DNA of 64,000 nucleotides from Adiantum capillus-veneris (GCA_014529385.2 CM043943.1:97550355-97614354); one strand, 5' to 3'. Shown: positions 11,266-21,900, counted from the stretch's first letter. Notes: generated by a model not told the origin, from the letters alone. Numbers and translations are program-made.

Positions 11266-11277
11266 GCGGCCAAGCGC

Positions 11278-11700
11278 CCATGGCCAGCGTGTTGGCCATG
11301 GATGCGCACACGCTCCCACACGGGGGCGTGAGCCCGCCCATGGCCAACCCGTTGGCCATGGGTGCGTGTGACGTGTGTGTGTAGTCTGCCTCTGGCCACG
11401 CGGTGGCCAGAGGTGGACACATGCCCCCGTGTGTCCGCCTCTGGCCAACGCATGGACAGAGGCAGAGTACACACACACGTCACATGCGTGGCAGTCCACG
11501 TGGACACGCCAGCCGTCGCGTGTCCATGTAGACTCCCCACGTGTACTGTCACCCAGTGACAGTACACGTGGCAAGCTACATGGCCGACGCGCTGCCTACG
11601 TGGCTGTGCACTTGGCCACGTGGCCTGCCATGTGTATCGTCGGTACACGTGGCGAGTCCACGTGGACATGCGACGGCCAGCGTGTCCATGTGGACTGCCA
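11278..11700. repeat. Array of DNA dyads between two divergent genes
   Basis: At least ten inverted repeats occur in about 420 bases. Examples: CCCATGGCCAAC arms at 11337-11348/11351-11362; CCTCTGGCCAC arms at 11389-11399/11403-11413; GGACACA arms at 11415-11421/11430-11436; palindrome GTCCACGTGGAC at 11494-11505 and again at 11657-11668; CCACGTGTACTGTCAC arms at 11537-11552/11556-11571 with a 3-base loop; GGCCACGTGGCC at 11614-11625. Many contain CACGTG, the plant G-box core. Two larger direct repeats (11494-11533 and 11657-11696) alternate with the other hairpins. Confidence 0.85.
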
Positions 11701-12120
11701 CGTGTGTGTGTGTGTCTACACACACACACATGCAAAAAGCATGTGTGTGCATGTGAACACACACACACACGCACACACACGCGCCACGAAGGCGCGTATG
11801 TGTCCACACACACACAAACGCACACACACGTAGGCGCGCGCGTGTGTGTGTGCACCACCACACGCGCTTGCGTGCAACACGTGTGTGTGCGCACACACAC
11901 ACACACAAACGCCAGTGCCTGCATGTGCATGTGTACACACATACACACGCACATCTGTGAACGCGCACGCACACGCATGTACGAGCACGCACACGCCCAC
12001 GCCCACGCCCAGAATCGATTGCACACACACACACACACACACGCACGCCAACAAACACACACACACACACACACACGCCAACAGACACACACACACTCCT
12101 CTCTCTCACACACACACACA
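11701..12120. repeat. CA/GT-rich low-complexity tract
   Basis: Interrupted (CA)n and (GT)n runs with CGCG and ACGTG inserts, capable of Z-DNA. Long histidine/threonine or cysteine/valine frames on both strands are artefacts of the repeat. Confidence 0.93.
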
Positions 12121-13082
12121 AGGAAAAAATAATATAATTAAAAAATTAAAATTAATAAAAAGTTATGAAAGCTTTATAAAGTGCATCGATCTTCTCTTTT
12201 CTCTTTCTTCTTCTCTATTTTCTTCTATTGCACAGATCTCCTTCTTTCTCTCTGTCAAGTTTTCTCTTGTTCACATCTCAAACTCTTACCTACAATTTCT
12301 CATAAATCATCCTATATCTATTTCTCATAAATTATCCTATATCTATCTTCTTTAGCGCAAGCATGAGAACAAGAAATCAAACGAAAAATACTAGTGCCAT
12401 AGATGAGGTTGATGCTACTACATCACAAGAAGTACCTCCGCTATGCACACAAGATACCGAACAATCTCAAGCCTTGAGTTCTTTAGATCGCATTGTGTCC
12501 ATCGTAACTGGAGTGGATGGAACATCACCCAGTCATCGTGTGGAAACAGGTATCGCTATTGAAAATGTAAAGGATGAAGCATTTGGAAACGTTGTCGACA
12601 AGCACATTTCATTAGGATGGGTGGATTCTTATAGAGTACCATACGATGGCAAACTTCCACGCTTGCCTCTATGTCGAATTCTTTCAAACCCTGCCATCCG
12701 CACCCATGATGACCATGTGGCCGATTTGCAACTCTCCATTGCAAACAAAAGCTACCAACCAACCATGGCAAGATTTATTGTTAGTGAACGGATTCCTGGG
12801 GAGGATCACAAACAATTTACTCGTCGTGGTCACGCTACGAGGGATCTTGCAATGTCATATGATTTGGATGGGGAGCTTCGCCAAATCCCTAAGCTTAGTC
12901 ACATGGTCGAGAGGTACTTTGTGGTTTGGGATGGTAATCACCGATTGGAGGCATGGATGCGGGCGGTGGATGAACGAGAATGACATTCTAATTGAGAAGG
13001 CACCAAAGGTGGAGTGCATTCTAGTTGATTTTCAGCCCCATGAGACAACGGAGTTTCTATTGGTTTTGGGTATGATCTATAG

Positions 13083-13160
13083 GTGAGCCCTTTTTTTTCT
13101 TTGTGAATGTAAATGCATCTTACTTTTTAACTATACAAATTACAATTGAGTGTTAAACAG
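13083..13160 (+). other. Putative intron 1 of the WDGNHR gene
   Basis: Starts GTGAGCCC and ends TTAAACAG with a T-rich body. Removing it joins an open frame across the site (IY-R-ATRVSV). Confidence 0.6.
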
Positions 13161-13365
13161 GGCCACAAGGGTTTCAGTGCCTCACACAACTACTCATGAT
13201 ATTTTCATGATGAGAAAGATAGGGTTGGTGGACCCTACTTCACTTTTGCAAAAATTTCCCGAAAGAGCACGTTTGGCAGCAGAAAGGACTTTGAATTTTA
13301 GAGGTCCAAATAAGTCAAAGTGGCTAAAATTGCCAATGGCTGTCCTTGCGCAACTACTTTGGAAG

Positions 13366-13454
13366 GTATGCTTTAAACCAATGCTAAATGATAATATGTT
13401 TTGATTGCGAAATCTTATTATGTGTATTTTGATTGAGTCCTTGGCAAATGATAG
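13366..13454 (+). other. Putative intron 2 of the WDGNHR gene
   Basis: Starts GTATGCTT and ends AATGATAG. Removing it keeps the frame open from LLWK into EEFDLHILLEK. Confidence 0.5.
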
Positions 13455-13609
13455 GAAGAGTTCGATCTCCATATTTTATTAGAGAAACTTCTCTTTATAT
13501 TGCTCTACAAAATCACTATTGTATATGGTTGATATCGCTCCTACAAATTTGTCTTTTGGTATTTATTTCACTTATTTGTCAAAGTCTTGGGTAGGGAAAT
13601 TTTCTTAGG

Positions 13610-13695
13610 GGGTAATTATGGTGCCCAAGGCTAGTATATAAGCACCACAGCCCCATTGTATTTCATCAATTCATTATCAAGGTTGGTTGGTTCAA

Positions 13696-13764
<69 letters not shown>

Positions 13765-13850
13765 TGGTTCATCACTTACACATCGTTGACTTTGAGCAGC
13801 TACCACCTACTACCACTTACAATAGTAGAGTAGCCACCAAATGCTAGGTG
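13610..13850 (+). promoter_or_regulatory. LTR-like promoter fragment with TATA box and (TC)n
   Basis: TATATAA at 13635-13641 is followed by a long (TC)n run at about 13699-13761. GGTGGTGCCCACACACC at about 13843 resembles a primer-site context. This order (TATA, pyrimidine-rich leader, TGGTGCCC) suggests a solo or broken LTR, but I found no partner. Confidence 0.35.
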
Positions 13851-14890
13851 GTGCCCACACACCAGCCTTACCATTACTCACACAACATCCTCATAGGAGG
13901 TGGGGAGTCAACAAAACCATAGCAAACAATGGAGGAGCTCACATATGGGACAATGTATATGCCATGTGTCATTGCTCTGTGAGTTCTCTTTTTAACATGC
14001 AAAGTGACATAAATTTCTACAATAAAATATGAAGCTTTAAGTAATTGTGTTTCCTTCATATAGAGTACAAGCAAATCTGGTCCTCAACAATTTTGCAATC
14101 TTAATTGTGTTATCCTCTTTAATTTATGTGAATGATCTAATGCTTTAATGTGTAAATTGCAATGAAATCAATCTAGCACAATCCAGAGTATCCTCTTAAG
14201 GGAAAACTCTCTCAACGCATAATTTAATTCCATTGAATTTATGAGAAAATATTAGATTATGTGACATGGAGTGTCCATGGTAGCCTGTGCATTGACTTGG
14301 TCTCAATATTTATATTGAATATGACATAGACATAGGGTGTTAAATTATATCATCTCAAGTGAGTAGTCCAATGTGATCCCCATATTATAATTCTCTTAAT
14401 GAGAGCTTTAGTTACAACACATGCTTGTGCTCTTGCAGATCTTTCCTTGAACCAAGAAGATGATGAGCTTCATGGTGCCATATGGTGTAACCCTCCTTCC
14501 GAAGCCCTAAACACTACGGGAAAAGAGAAAGATGAGAGTGACAAGAAGTATTTCTTAAAAGAAAAGAAGCAATAATTTACTATATACTTAATCCATGAGA
14601 AAACTTTAAGCATATCTAGAATAATAGAGAAGAGGAAGACAATGAAGTACTTTCACTTGCTTGGATTTGCATCCATAGCCAATTTCTTGAGCATGAAAAC
14701 CTTGTCTTGATATCCCATGGAGAGGGAGGGAGAAAACATCTAAGTCGTTTTTGTAGAGTCCTCCAACTTGTGTAACAGAGTACAAGCTAGCTTTCACAGC
14801 TATGGTTGAATGTTGTAGGTCAAACACCTTATGGTTAATTTGGGAGCTGAATATGAGTCTCACACTGTCATCTACAATGAAAATTAAAGA
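13851..14890. other. No gene seen; degraded repeat sequence
   Basis: AT-rich, with scattered stops in all frames. No recognisable domain apart from the flanking debris. Confidence 0.5.
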
Positions 14891-14893
14891 GCA

Positions 14894-15001
14894 TTGATAG
14901 TTGTGAGAAACTCAATCTTTCATGCCTTGATAAAGCCCATTAAAGTGCATTATCACTATGTAAAGAAAAGACTCCCATCTAGAGAGATCTGTTTGGCTTA
15001 T
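14894..15001 (+). pseudogene. Copia RNase H tail fragment
   Basis: The plus strand encodes RNSIFHALIKPIKVHYHYVKKRL and ICLAYV. This matches the end of copia RNase H, where the RNP-FHxRTKHIEVHYHxVRER block is highly conserved (compare the intact version in the copia element near 27.0 kb). Only about 35 codons remain, next to oppositely oriented gag debris. Confidence 0.7.
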
Positions 15002-15500
15002 GTCTCATTGATTCAAGACATGTATCCAAGGGATGATTCAATCCTTGATAGACCATGCTACCTGCTGGTTTGTGGATATTTTTGGGACATACCTTTGCAA
15101 GGTTACGAATTTTGAGTAGTACTCTCCCATCGATAAGTATAGCTGTTTTAAAGCAAAGAACCCATTCATTTTGGCGTCTCGATGAGTGGATGCAAGATAT
15201 CATACTATATCCGCTTCTTTAATATTCTCCCAAGATTGAGAAGATCATGAAACACCCAAGTCCTTGCAATGTTGTTTCCACCATATTTTTGCATTGCCAG
15301 TAAGACGAAACATTACAAGCATAGTTTGATTTACAGGTTGGGTTCCTTCAGCTTCAAAATAGTCTTCCATTATAGGTTGGGTTCCGGCAAATTCAAAATA
15401 GTCGTCCATTGCCTCAATCTCCCCTCACCTTTGAATGTGGGTGGTTGGGCTTGTTTTAGGAGAAGTTTTTTCTCCTGTACGGCCGTGTATAAAGCATTTG
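14979..15500 (-). pseudogene. Gag remnant of an older LTR element
   Basis: Minus-strand fragments in several frames: LLKQAQPPTFKGEG (about 15470), two imperfect tandem copies of a 13-residue block with GTQP (39-base period, 15336 and 15375), MLVMFRLTGNAKIWWKQHC, ALKQLYLSM-EYYSKF, and GLNHPLDTCLESMR near 15020. These are typical gag capsid blocks. A related remnant on the plus strand at 36207-36650 carries the same LLKQAQPPTFKGEG and LTGDLKIWWK. The gag-only LTR element inserted just upstream, splitting this older element. Confidence 0.75.
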
Positions 15501-15504
15501 ACGG
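15501..15504. repeat. Left target-site duplication (ACGG) of the gag-only element
   Basis: ACGG directly precedes the LTR and recurs at 19930-19933 directly after the other LTR. The uninterrupted related locus at about 36166 supports the junctions. Confidence 0.75.
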
Positions 15505-16648
15505 TGTGAGCGGGATTAAAACACACACAGTGCCTCTATAACGACCCGACACACACTCTTGGGAAGATACACACACACACTATGGGGCACCACTCGGCTT
15601 AGACAACACACCTGGCCGAGACAGGGAACACACCTCTAGAGTGAGAGGAGAGAGACTATCCCCTTGCCCACTCCACACACACACACACACACACACACAC
15701 CCCCAAAAAACTCAGCTCAAAAGAGGAGAATTTCTGATGTTTGGATACAATTGAGCTTGGGCCAACACCAATGGGGCAAATAGCTCACACAATATGGGTA
15801 AAAGAAGCCAGATACAATCACAAACTGGAGCAGAAACTTCGCTCATAGGAGGAACTTACACAGAAAAAAAGCAGGAAAAGAGTGAGGAATTTGGCAAAAT
15901 GGACAGCGCCATCGCGTCCGGAACGGCCCAAAACCCCAGTCTACAATGTCAAAGTGCTCAAATCCGACCTCGGATGAGCAGTTTACGGCCAAAACAGGCT
16001 CCAAAATGAGCAAAAACACACCTGCGGCTGTTCCTCCTCTCTTCTCCACATTTTTTCTGGTCTTATCTCTGTTTTTTCAGTTCCCACACTTAGCTTTTTT
16101 AGTTGGGCACCCTTGGCCTTTTAGATGACCTCAAACGGACCCCGAACAGGCCAAAAACTGACCTCGCAGTGCATAGTTGTCACCTTTTTGCATCCACACG
16201 CACACCTGTCACTCAGCTTTTTCCAATAATGCGTCTTGCCACCACGTGAAGTGGCCCCAAAAAGTGGTCGTAATGATGACCTTTCTGCATAACTCTCATA
16301 AGAAAACACCCACGTTGTGTCCGTCCTCATCCGCGTGCAAATATTGACCTCGTTCGCCCTCCTGATGCCACTAGATTCCAATGTGACGCACCTGCTGACC
16401 TCACGTCGTCGGCCCGCGGATAGCTTCCTCGAGAAGTTTTAAACACTACCAACTCCTCCTTATTGTAGAAAAAACACAGTGGTACTGGTAATAGTGAAAA
16501 TCGATGCACTATGTACACCTTGTCCTACCTGTACACATGTGGGCCCCACGTAACCACCTGGCTCTGAAAAATGGGCAATTCTTTATTTGATGCACCATGC
16601 ATGTATATGTACATATGCGCAATCCCTTGCTCCAAAAAACTCCTGACA
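15505..16648 (-). repeat. 3' LTR of the gag-only element
   Basis: Starts TGTGAGCGGG and ends CTCCTGACA on the plus strand. Near-identical to 18781-19929. It includes an (AC)n run near 15675 and the shared 70-codon accidental frame at 15794. Confidence 0.95.
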
Positions 16649-16667
16649 TAATTTGCCCACCCCCTAG
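16649..16667 (-). promoter_or_regulatory. Polypurine tract of the gag-only element
   Basis: Minus strand reads TAGGGGGTGGGCAAATTA, directly before the 3' LTR. This is the expected plus-strand DNA priming site. Confidence 0.7.
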
Positions 16668-16701
16668 CCTGCTAGAGCATTCATGCTCAGCAGCAGCAGC
16701 A

Positions 16702-17712
16702 CTAGTAGATGCTCATTCCACCTGGATCAAAAGGCCAAAGGCATATCGCCTGATTCAGAAGAAGCATCGGTTCAATCACTGCACATCCATCAACATATGG
16801 CTTCAAAACAGGCTCCACATCCAACAAATCCACAAAATGGCTCTCAACCTTGCCCTCTTCCCTAATTTCCAAGGAACTAGTATCCAAAGATACATGCTCA
16901 TCATCAATAACCTCAACCTCACACTCACACCCAGAATCACAAGGTACACAAGTAGCCAATGCATCCTCTTCAAGACTTTTCAATCCTGTATCCAAAGCAT
17001 TACTCACCTCTTTAGGCTCTTCCATAAACCTGTCAACCTGCAAGACCTCTTTACGCTTCACAATAGACCTTGGGAAGAAACGAGAAACATCATAGGATAG
17101 GCTACTTTTCACCTGCTTAGGCTTAACTTCATCTTCCATGTCAAATCCATCTTGCACATGCATACCTGTACTGATACCATGTTCCTCAAGACGCTTAAAC
17201 TTCCATTCCTTGTGCTTTGTAATGCATACTGCATCTTCAAAAGACTCGGGCGTCTTCAACTCAACCTCGAACCGCAACCAAGGTGACAAACCATCAACAA
17301 AAGAACTTTTCTTCAATGAACAAGGGGGGGTCTCATCCTTAAGAGCAACACACCAACGAGTCCATAAATCTGTAAAACCTTGTACATAGGCATCAACACC
17401 TTGACAAGAACCTTGCTTAAGAGCATTGAGCTCATTCCATATTGCATTTGCATCTTCAAAAACCTGGAAACGCGCTAAGAAAGCTTCTATAAACTTGTCA
17501 AGACTCAAACCATAAGAAGAAGCCACTGCTTCTTTAGCTTCCAAATCCATGAACCAAACACGGGCCTCATCTTTCAAAAACAATCCAAATAGCCTCAAAA
17601 TATTCTCCTCATCACACATATTGTTGCTTATGCATGCAACCTCGACTTGCTCCAGAAAGTCTTCCTCATCTTCACCACTTCTTCCATGAAATTCCGGATA
17701 AGAGAAAGCCAT
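16702..17712 (-). CDS. Stand-alone gag protein
   Basis: Intact 336-codon frame from ATG at 17712 (MAFSYPEFHGRSGEDEEDF). I prefer this start over the in-frame ATG 19 codons upstream because the capsid homology begins here. Capsid blocks: FLEQVEVACISNN, FLKDEARVWFMDLEAKE, LDKFIEAFLARF, VQGFTDLWTRWC, LKKSSFVDGLSPWLRFEV. After about residue 210 the chain is acidic and lacks a recognisable CCHC knuckle. Product would form virus-like particles for element RNA. No protease or polymerase is present anywhere in the element. It resembles the gag of the gypsy element at 2756-3204 in its N-terminal 60 residues. Confidence 0.85.
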   Translation of the reverse strand: MAFSYPEFHGRSGEDEEDFLEQVEVACISNNMCDEENILRLFGLFLKDEARVWFMDLEAKEAVASSYGLSLDKFIEAFLARFQVFEDANAIWNELNALKQGSCQGVDAYVQGFTDLWTRWCVALKDETPPCSLKKSSFVDGLSPWLRFEVELKTPESFEDAVCITKHKEWKFKRLEEHGISTGMHVQDGFDMEDEVKPKQVKSSLSYDVSRFFPRSIVKRKEVLQVDRFMEEPKEVSNALDTGLKSLEEDALATCVPCDSGCECEVEVIDDEHVSLDTSSLEIREEGKVESHFVDLLDVEPVLKPYVDGCAVIEPMLLLNQAICLWPFDPGGMSIY

Positions 17713-18639
17713 GGCTACCCAAATTATGATGCTTTGAGAACCCCTTCGAACACACGTGCAAGAACCCAAAACTTTTCACTACCCAATCCCTAGAAACTTC
17801 AATGGAGCTCAGCTTTAGATAAGGACAAACACATGCACATCAAATGAATTTTCATAGTTGATCATTGGAATTACAACAAGCAAAGGACATTCCAGGATCT
17901 CTCTCAATCTTCTTGGCCCAAACATAAAGACTATGCGCTCCTGGAAAAAGGTCTTCCTGGACACATGAACATTAATCTGAATTCTTTGAGTTAAATGAAA
18001 AGGAGTGAACTGAGGGCCATTTTGATCATCCATTAAAGCCAACCATGAAGCTCCCAAGAAGACACACCTGACTCAACCACTGATTTTGCCAAAATTTTAG
18101 CAACATAACATCATACATGGCTCAAAATACCAAAAAACCAGCCATCATAACTTGGAAAAATTTCGACAGAGTTTCCCTAGAAGTAGAGCAGTAGGAACCC
18201 AAAATATAGACTGTCTATGTATGCATAAATTGTCAACAATAAAACCCGAGCATCAAGTAAGACTCACTAGTACATAGCCTATGGCGAGGTCACAAAAAGG
18301 GTGCTCCAGCTACCTGTATCACCGAAAGGATCTCCACATTTGAGAATCCCCCAGCTCAATAAAAACCTCACGCTATCGACCCTCACACGAAGGCTAATGC
18401 AAATCGCGTATAGTCAAGTCTCAGAAATGACTATCTTCCAGACCAAGTCTCAGAAATGGCTGGGACTGCCAAATACAACCAAGTATGGCTCCACAAATGC
18501 GTACAATGGTAGTTTCCACAAGTAACGTACAATCCAGCAAACAATGCGCTCAAATAGGCGCCAAGTGATGCATACCCACAACAACTGCAAATGACATCAC
18601 TGCTAGTATATCACTGTACTCCAGCTACCTGTACCTGTG

Positions 18640-18750
18640 TGAATCACCTGTACCTGTCCCTGTAACCTGTAACCTGTAACCTGTAATCTGCAACTTGCAA
18701 CCTGTAATCCCGAAGCTCAAAGCTCGAAGCTCGAAGTTGAAGGTACTCGA
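18640..18750. repeat. Short tandem repeats in the leader of the gag-only element
   Basis: Runs of CCTGTAA/CCTGTAC and then AGCTCGA/AGCTCAA between gag and the primer site. Slippage origin is likely; a packaging role is possible but unsupported. Confidence 0.8.
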
Positions 18751-18757
18751 AGAAGAT

Positions 18758-18774
18758 CCTCAGTGGGGGCACCA
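18758..18774 (-). promoter_or_regulatory. Primer binding site of the gag-only element
   Basis: Minus strand TGGTGCCCCCACTGAGG, six bases inside the 5' LTR border. It matches the primer site of the gypsy element at 4041-4060 except for one base. Confidence 0.7.
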
Positions 18775-18780
18775 AAAGAA

Positions 18781-19929
18781 TGTGAGCGGGATGAAAACAC
18801 ACACAGCGCCTCTATAATGACCCGACACACACTCTTGGGAAGATACACATACACACTATGGGGCACCACTCGGCTTAGACAACACACCTGGCTGAGACAG
18901 GGAACACACCTCTAGAGTGAGAGGAGAGAGACTATCCACTTGCCCACTCCACACAGACACACACACACACACACACACACACACCCAAAAAACTCAGCTC
19001 AAAAGAGGAGAATTTCTGATGTTTGGATACAATTGAGCTTGGGCCAACACCAATGGGGCAAATAGCTCACACAATATGGGTAAAAGAAGCCAGATACAAT
19101 CACAAACTGGAGCAGAAACTTCGCTCATAGGAGGAACTTACACAGAAAAACAACAGGAAAAGAGTGAGGAATTTGGCAAAATGGACAGCGCCATCGCATT
19201 CGGAACGGCCCAAAACCCCAGTCTACAATGTCAAAGTGCTCAAATCCGACCTCGGATGAGCAGTTTACGGCCAAAACAGGCTCCAAAATGAGCAAAAACA
19301 CACCTGCGGCTGTTCCTCATCTCTTCTCCATGTTTTTTCTGGTCTTCTCTCTGTTTTTTCAGTTCCCACACTTAGCTTTTTTAGTTGGGCACCCTTGGCC
19401 TTTTAGATGACCTCAAACGGACCCCGAACAGGCCAAAAACTGACCTCGCAGTGCATAGTTGTCACCTTTTTGCATCCATACGCACACCTGTCACTCAGCT
19501 TTTTCCAATAATGCGTCTTGCCACCACGTGAAGTGGCCCCAAAAAGTGGTCCTAATGATGACCTTTCTGCATAACTCTCACAAGAAAACACCCACGTTGT
19601 GTCCGTCCTCATCCGTGTGCAAATATTGACCTTGTTCGCCCTCCTGACGCCACTAGATGCCATCTGACGCACCTGCTAACCTCACGTCGTCGGCCCGCGG
19701 ATAGCTTTCTCGAGAAGTTTTACGCACTACCAACTCCTCCTTATTGTAGAAAAAACACAGTGGTACTGGTAATAGTGAAAATCGATGCACTATGTACACC
19801 CTGTCCTACCTGTACACATGTGGGCCCCACGTAACCACCTGGCTCTGAAAAATGGGCAATTCTTTATTTGATGCACCATGCATGTATATGTACATTTGCG
19901 CAATCCCTTTCTCCAAAAAACTCCTGACA
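18781..19929 (-). repeat. 5' LTR of the gag-only element
   Basis: Partner of 15505-16648, with about two to three dozen single-base differences and small microsatellite length changes by eye. It is followed by the ACGG target duplication at 19930-19933. Confidence 0.95.
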
Positions 19930-20293
19930 ACGGTACCTACGCAATAATACGCTTGTCGATGGTTTATTAAAAATTAAAACAAAACCAAGTAATTTAAACT
20001 TTCACAACTCAAGACAAAATTTGGAAAGCAACTATCTTTATTAAATTCAAGTTGCCATAAGATTATTTATATCAACATATGTACAAAGTTCAGATCTCAC
20101 GGATGAGTATCTTTTTATTTTATTACGATATATACAAAGGTTAGCTCTGCTAAAAAGCTATATGATTCTCATAGTTGGATTCCCAAGGACATAGTGGTAC
20201 AATTGATAGGTATTTGTAGATAAGTTTTTTCAATTCATTATTTTGTTTGAGTAGTAGCTTTTATACACATCTTTGTGGGGTTCATAGAATACA
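19930..20293 (-). repeat. Segment of an old LTR element (left block, part Y)
   Basis: The reverse complement matches 35790-36166: shared words include AAGCTACTACTCAAACAAAATA and CAAACCATCGACAAGCGTATTATT-like sequence. It continues into the gag remnant at 15500 once the gag-only insertion is removed. Confidence 0.75.
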
Positions 20294-21900
20294 TGTAATG
20301 GAATTAGCCTATTCAACTTGAGAATAGCGGAAATTAATGAGAATACTTTCGAGAAATAACTTTGTGAGCATAGCGGGTAGACATAATTGAAGATAGCAAC
20401 ATAGTCATAGCAATTAGTTAACTTGGCATGAACAATACTTTTGCAAGAGAGAGAATTTAGAGAACATGACAACAGTTGAGGACCGGATTTATGTGGAGCC
20501 GGTCCCCCCTCTAATAGGCATTTTTATTATGATTTCTCCCATTAAGAGAGACTTGTTACAATACATTCTTTGTGTTCCTTGTGACCTAGGTGATGCAATG
20601 AAGATGGAAAGCTTCATGCATCACAATCATAGCATAACATGAACTTGAAGAAAGCTTTAATTGTCCCAAGCCTCAGTCCCAAGACCTCAAACACCTTCGA
20701 AGGTGGAGAGAGGTAGCAAGGAATGAGGGTAGGGAAGAGGAAGAAGAAACATTTCATAGGAGAAAGAACTAGTTCCTCACTTATCATACTCTTGTTGCTA
20801 GCATACATAATAGCATAGTAATGAAGAAGAAGGAGATGTCAAGCTTAAGCATTGAAGCATGGCTCTTGGTTGGATTTGCACTCCATAGCCAAGAGTGTTG
20901 GTGCAGGCTCTCAACCTCTACTTGCTTGGAGAAGGAGAGGGAGCTTTTGCACTTTGCATAGTACACAATGAGAGTGCTTGTGAGTAGTATACCCCCTACG
21001 CACCCCCCTAGCTTGCTTGGGTCGACCCCCCCTTGTAGCTCATGCTTGAAGCTCATTGGACCCCTCCAGGCCTAGCCAATCACAAGCAGGAGCCATTACA
21101 AGCAACATGGGTAGCCTTGGGACAAGTGTCCCCCTTTCCCCTTTGAGAGAGAGGACTTGATAAATGATAAAACAATTAGATAATTCATGTAATTTATCAT
21201 TGGACCCCTTTGAAGCCTAGCCAATAGGCTTCAAGCAACACATGAAGGTAACATGGGTAGGGGCCTGACATGTGTCCTTGCTACCTCTTCAAGTTAGGGC
21301 TTCCCTTGTGTGTGTGAGTGGGTGTTCTCTCTCTAGCCCCTAGGAAAAGGGCTCGCCCCCCCTCTTGTAGGAATGCTTTTGACTTTATGTGATCAAGCAC
21401 CTTACTCACCAAGCATGACAAAGCACTTGAACTAGGGGGTGTTCCCACAAGCATCTCAGGCAAGCTTCTCAAGGCACCTCAAGTACCTTAATCATGCAGC
21501 AAGTCAAGCACCTCAAGCATGGATCCAGTCAAGCACTTCAAGCATCTTAATCAAGCACCTCAAGCATGACAAACACCTCAAGCACAACAAGCACCTCGAG
21601 CTTGGGCCGAGTTCCCACCTCAAGCTCAGCCCTAGCTTACCTAAGGTCAAAGGACTTTTACACACATTTATTGGAGGTCTTCAATGAAGCTAACCCTAAG
21701 GTCTTATGCTCCATTGGTTAGCCTTGCTCTTTGATAGACCATCTCCCTTTTGGGCCCCTTTACCATTGGCCCCGTGTTGAGATAGATCTATAAGCACATA
21801 TCTATATCTTAACACTTGTTCCCGTTTATTCTCCCACATTAAGTGATCAATTTAATATGAGAAAATCATTTGGGTTGGTTAGATATTAGATTTTATGACA
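20294..21900. mobile_element. Solo LTR with 5-base target duplication
   Basis: 1607 bases starting TGTAATGG and ending TTTATGACA, flanked by ATACA at 20289-20293 and 21901-21905. The related block at 35.7-35.8 kb lacks it and reads straight through the junction. No internal coding domain or second LTR is visible, so the simplest reading is a solo LTR left by LTR-LTR recombination. The strand cannot be told. It contains a run of AAGCACCTCAAGCA-like repeats at 21450-21610. Confidence 0.75.
21440..21615. repeat. Imperfect short repeats in the solo LTR
   Basis: About ten copies of variants of CAAGCACCTCAAGCATGA in tandem. Confidence 0.85.

Larger units (their letters stand above)
12363..13532 (+). 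pseudogene. Three-exon gene of unknown family with a WDGNHR motif
   Basis: Starts MRTRNQTKN at 12363. Exon 1 holds LGWVDSYRVPYDG, IRTHDDHVADLQ and FVVWDGNHRLEAWM. A frameshift near 12970-12990 moves the frame to one reading VECILVDFQPHETTEFLL. Putative introns: 13083-13160 (GTGAG..AACAG, 78 bases) and 13366-13454 (GTATGC..GATAG, 89 bases). Exon 2 reads ATRVSVPHTTTHDIFM to LLWK; exon 3 ends at a TGA at 13530-13532. WDGNHR resembles the DGxHR box of the ParB/sulfiredoxin fold, which binds nucleotide phosphates; this is inference from one motif. It is divergent from the transposase across the dyad array and probably belongs to the same mobile element. Confidence 0.6.
15505..19929 (-). mobile_element. 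Non-autonomous gag-only LTR retrotransposon (TR-GAG type)
   Basis: Two LTRs of 1144 and 1149 bases (TG..CA), differing at roughly 2-3% of positions, flank a 2.1 kb interior with one open gag frame and no pol. The element reads on the minus strand: 5' LTR 18781-19929, primer site 18758-18774, gag 16702-17712, purine tract at 16649-16667, 3' LTR 15505-16648. It is flanked by a 4-base duplication (ACGG). Gag-only elements are known in plants and rely on autonomous relatives. The shared primer-site sequence points to the gypsy lineage at the left edge of the window as a possible partner. Confidence 0.9.

Noticed and set aside
11278-11700. CRISPR-like array of regularly spaced repeats
   Set aside because: Repeats differ in sequence and length, spacers are not unique modules, and the context is eukaryotic.
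11043-12355. Overlapping Gly/Pro-rich and Cys/Val/His/Thr-rich frames of up to 323 codons on both strands
   Set aside because: Low-complexity G-rich and CA/GT sequence keeps all frames open; no domain or codon bias.
15794-16049. Paired short frames in both LTRs of the gag-only element
   Set aside because: They repeat only because the LTRs are duplicated; no start context or domain, and they overlap on opposite strands.
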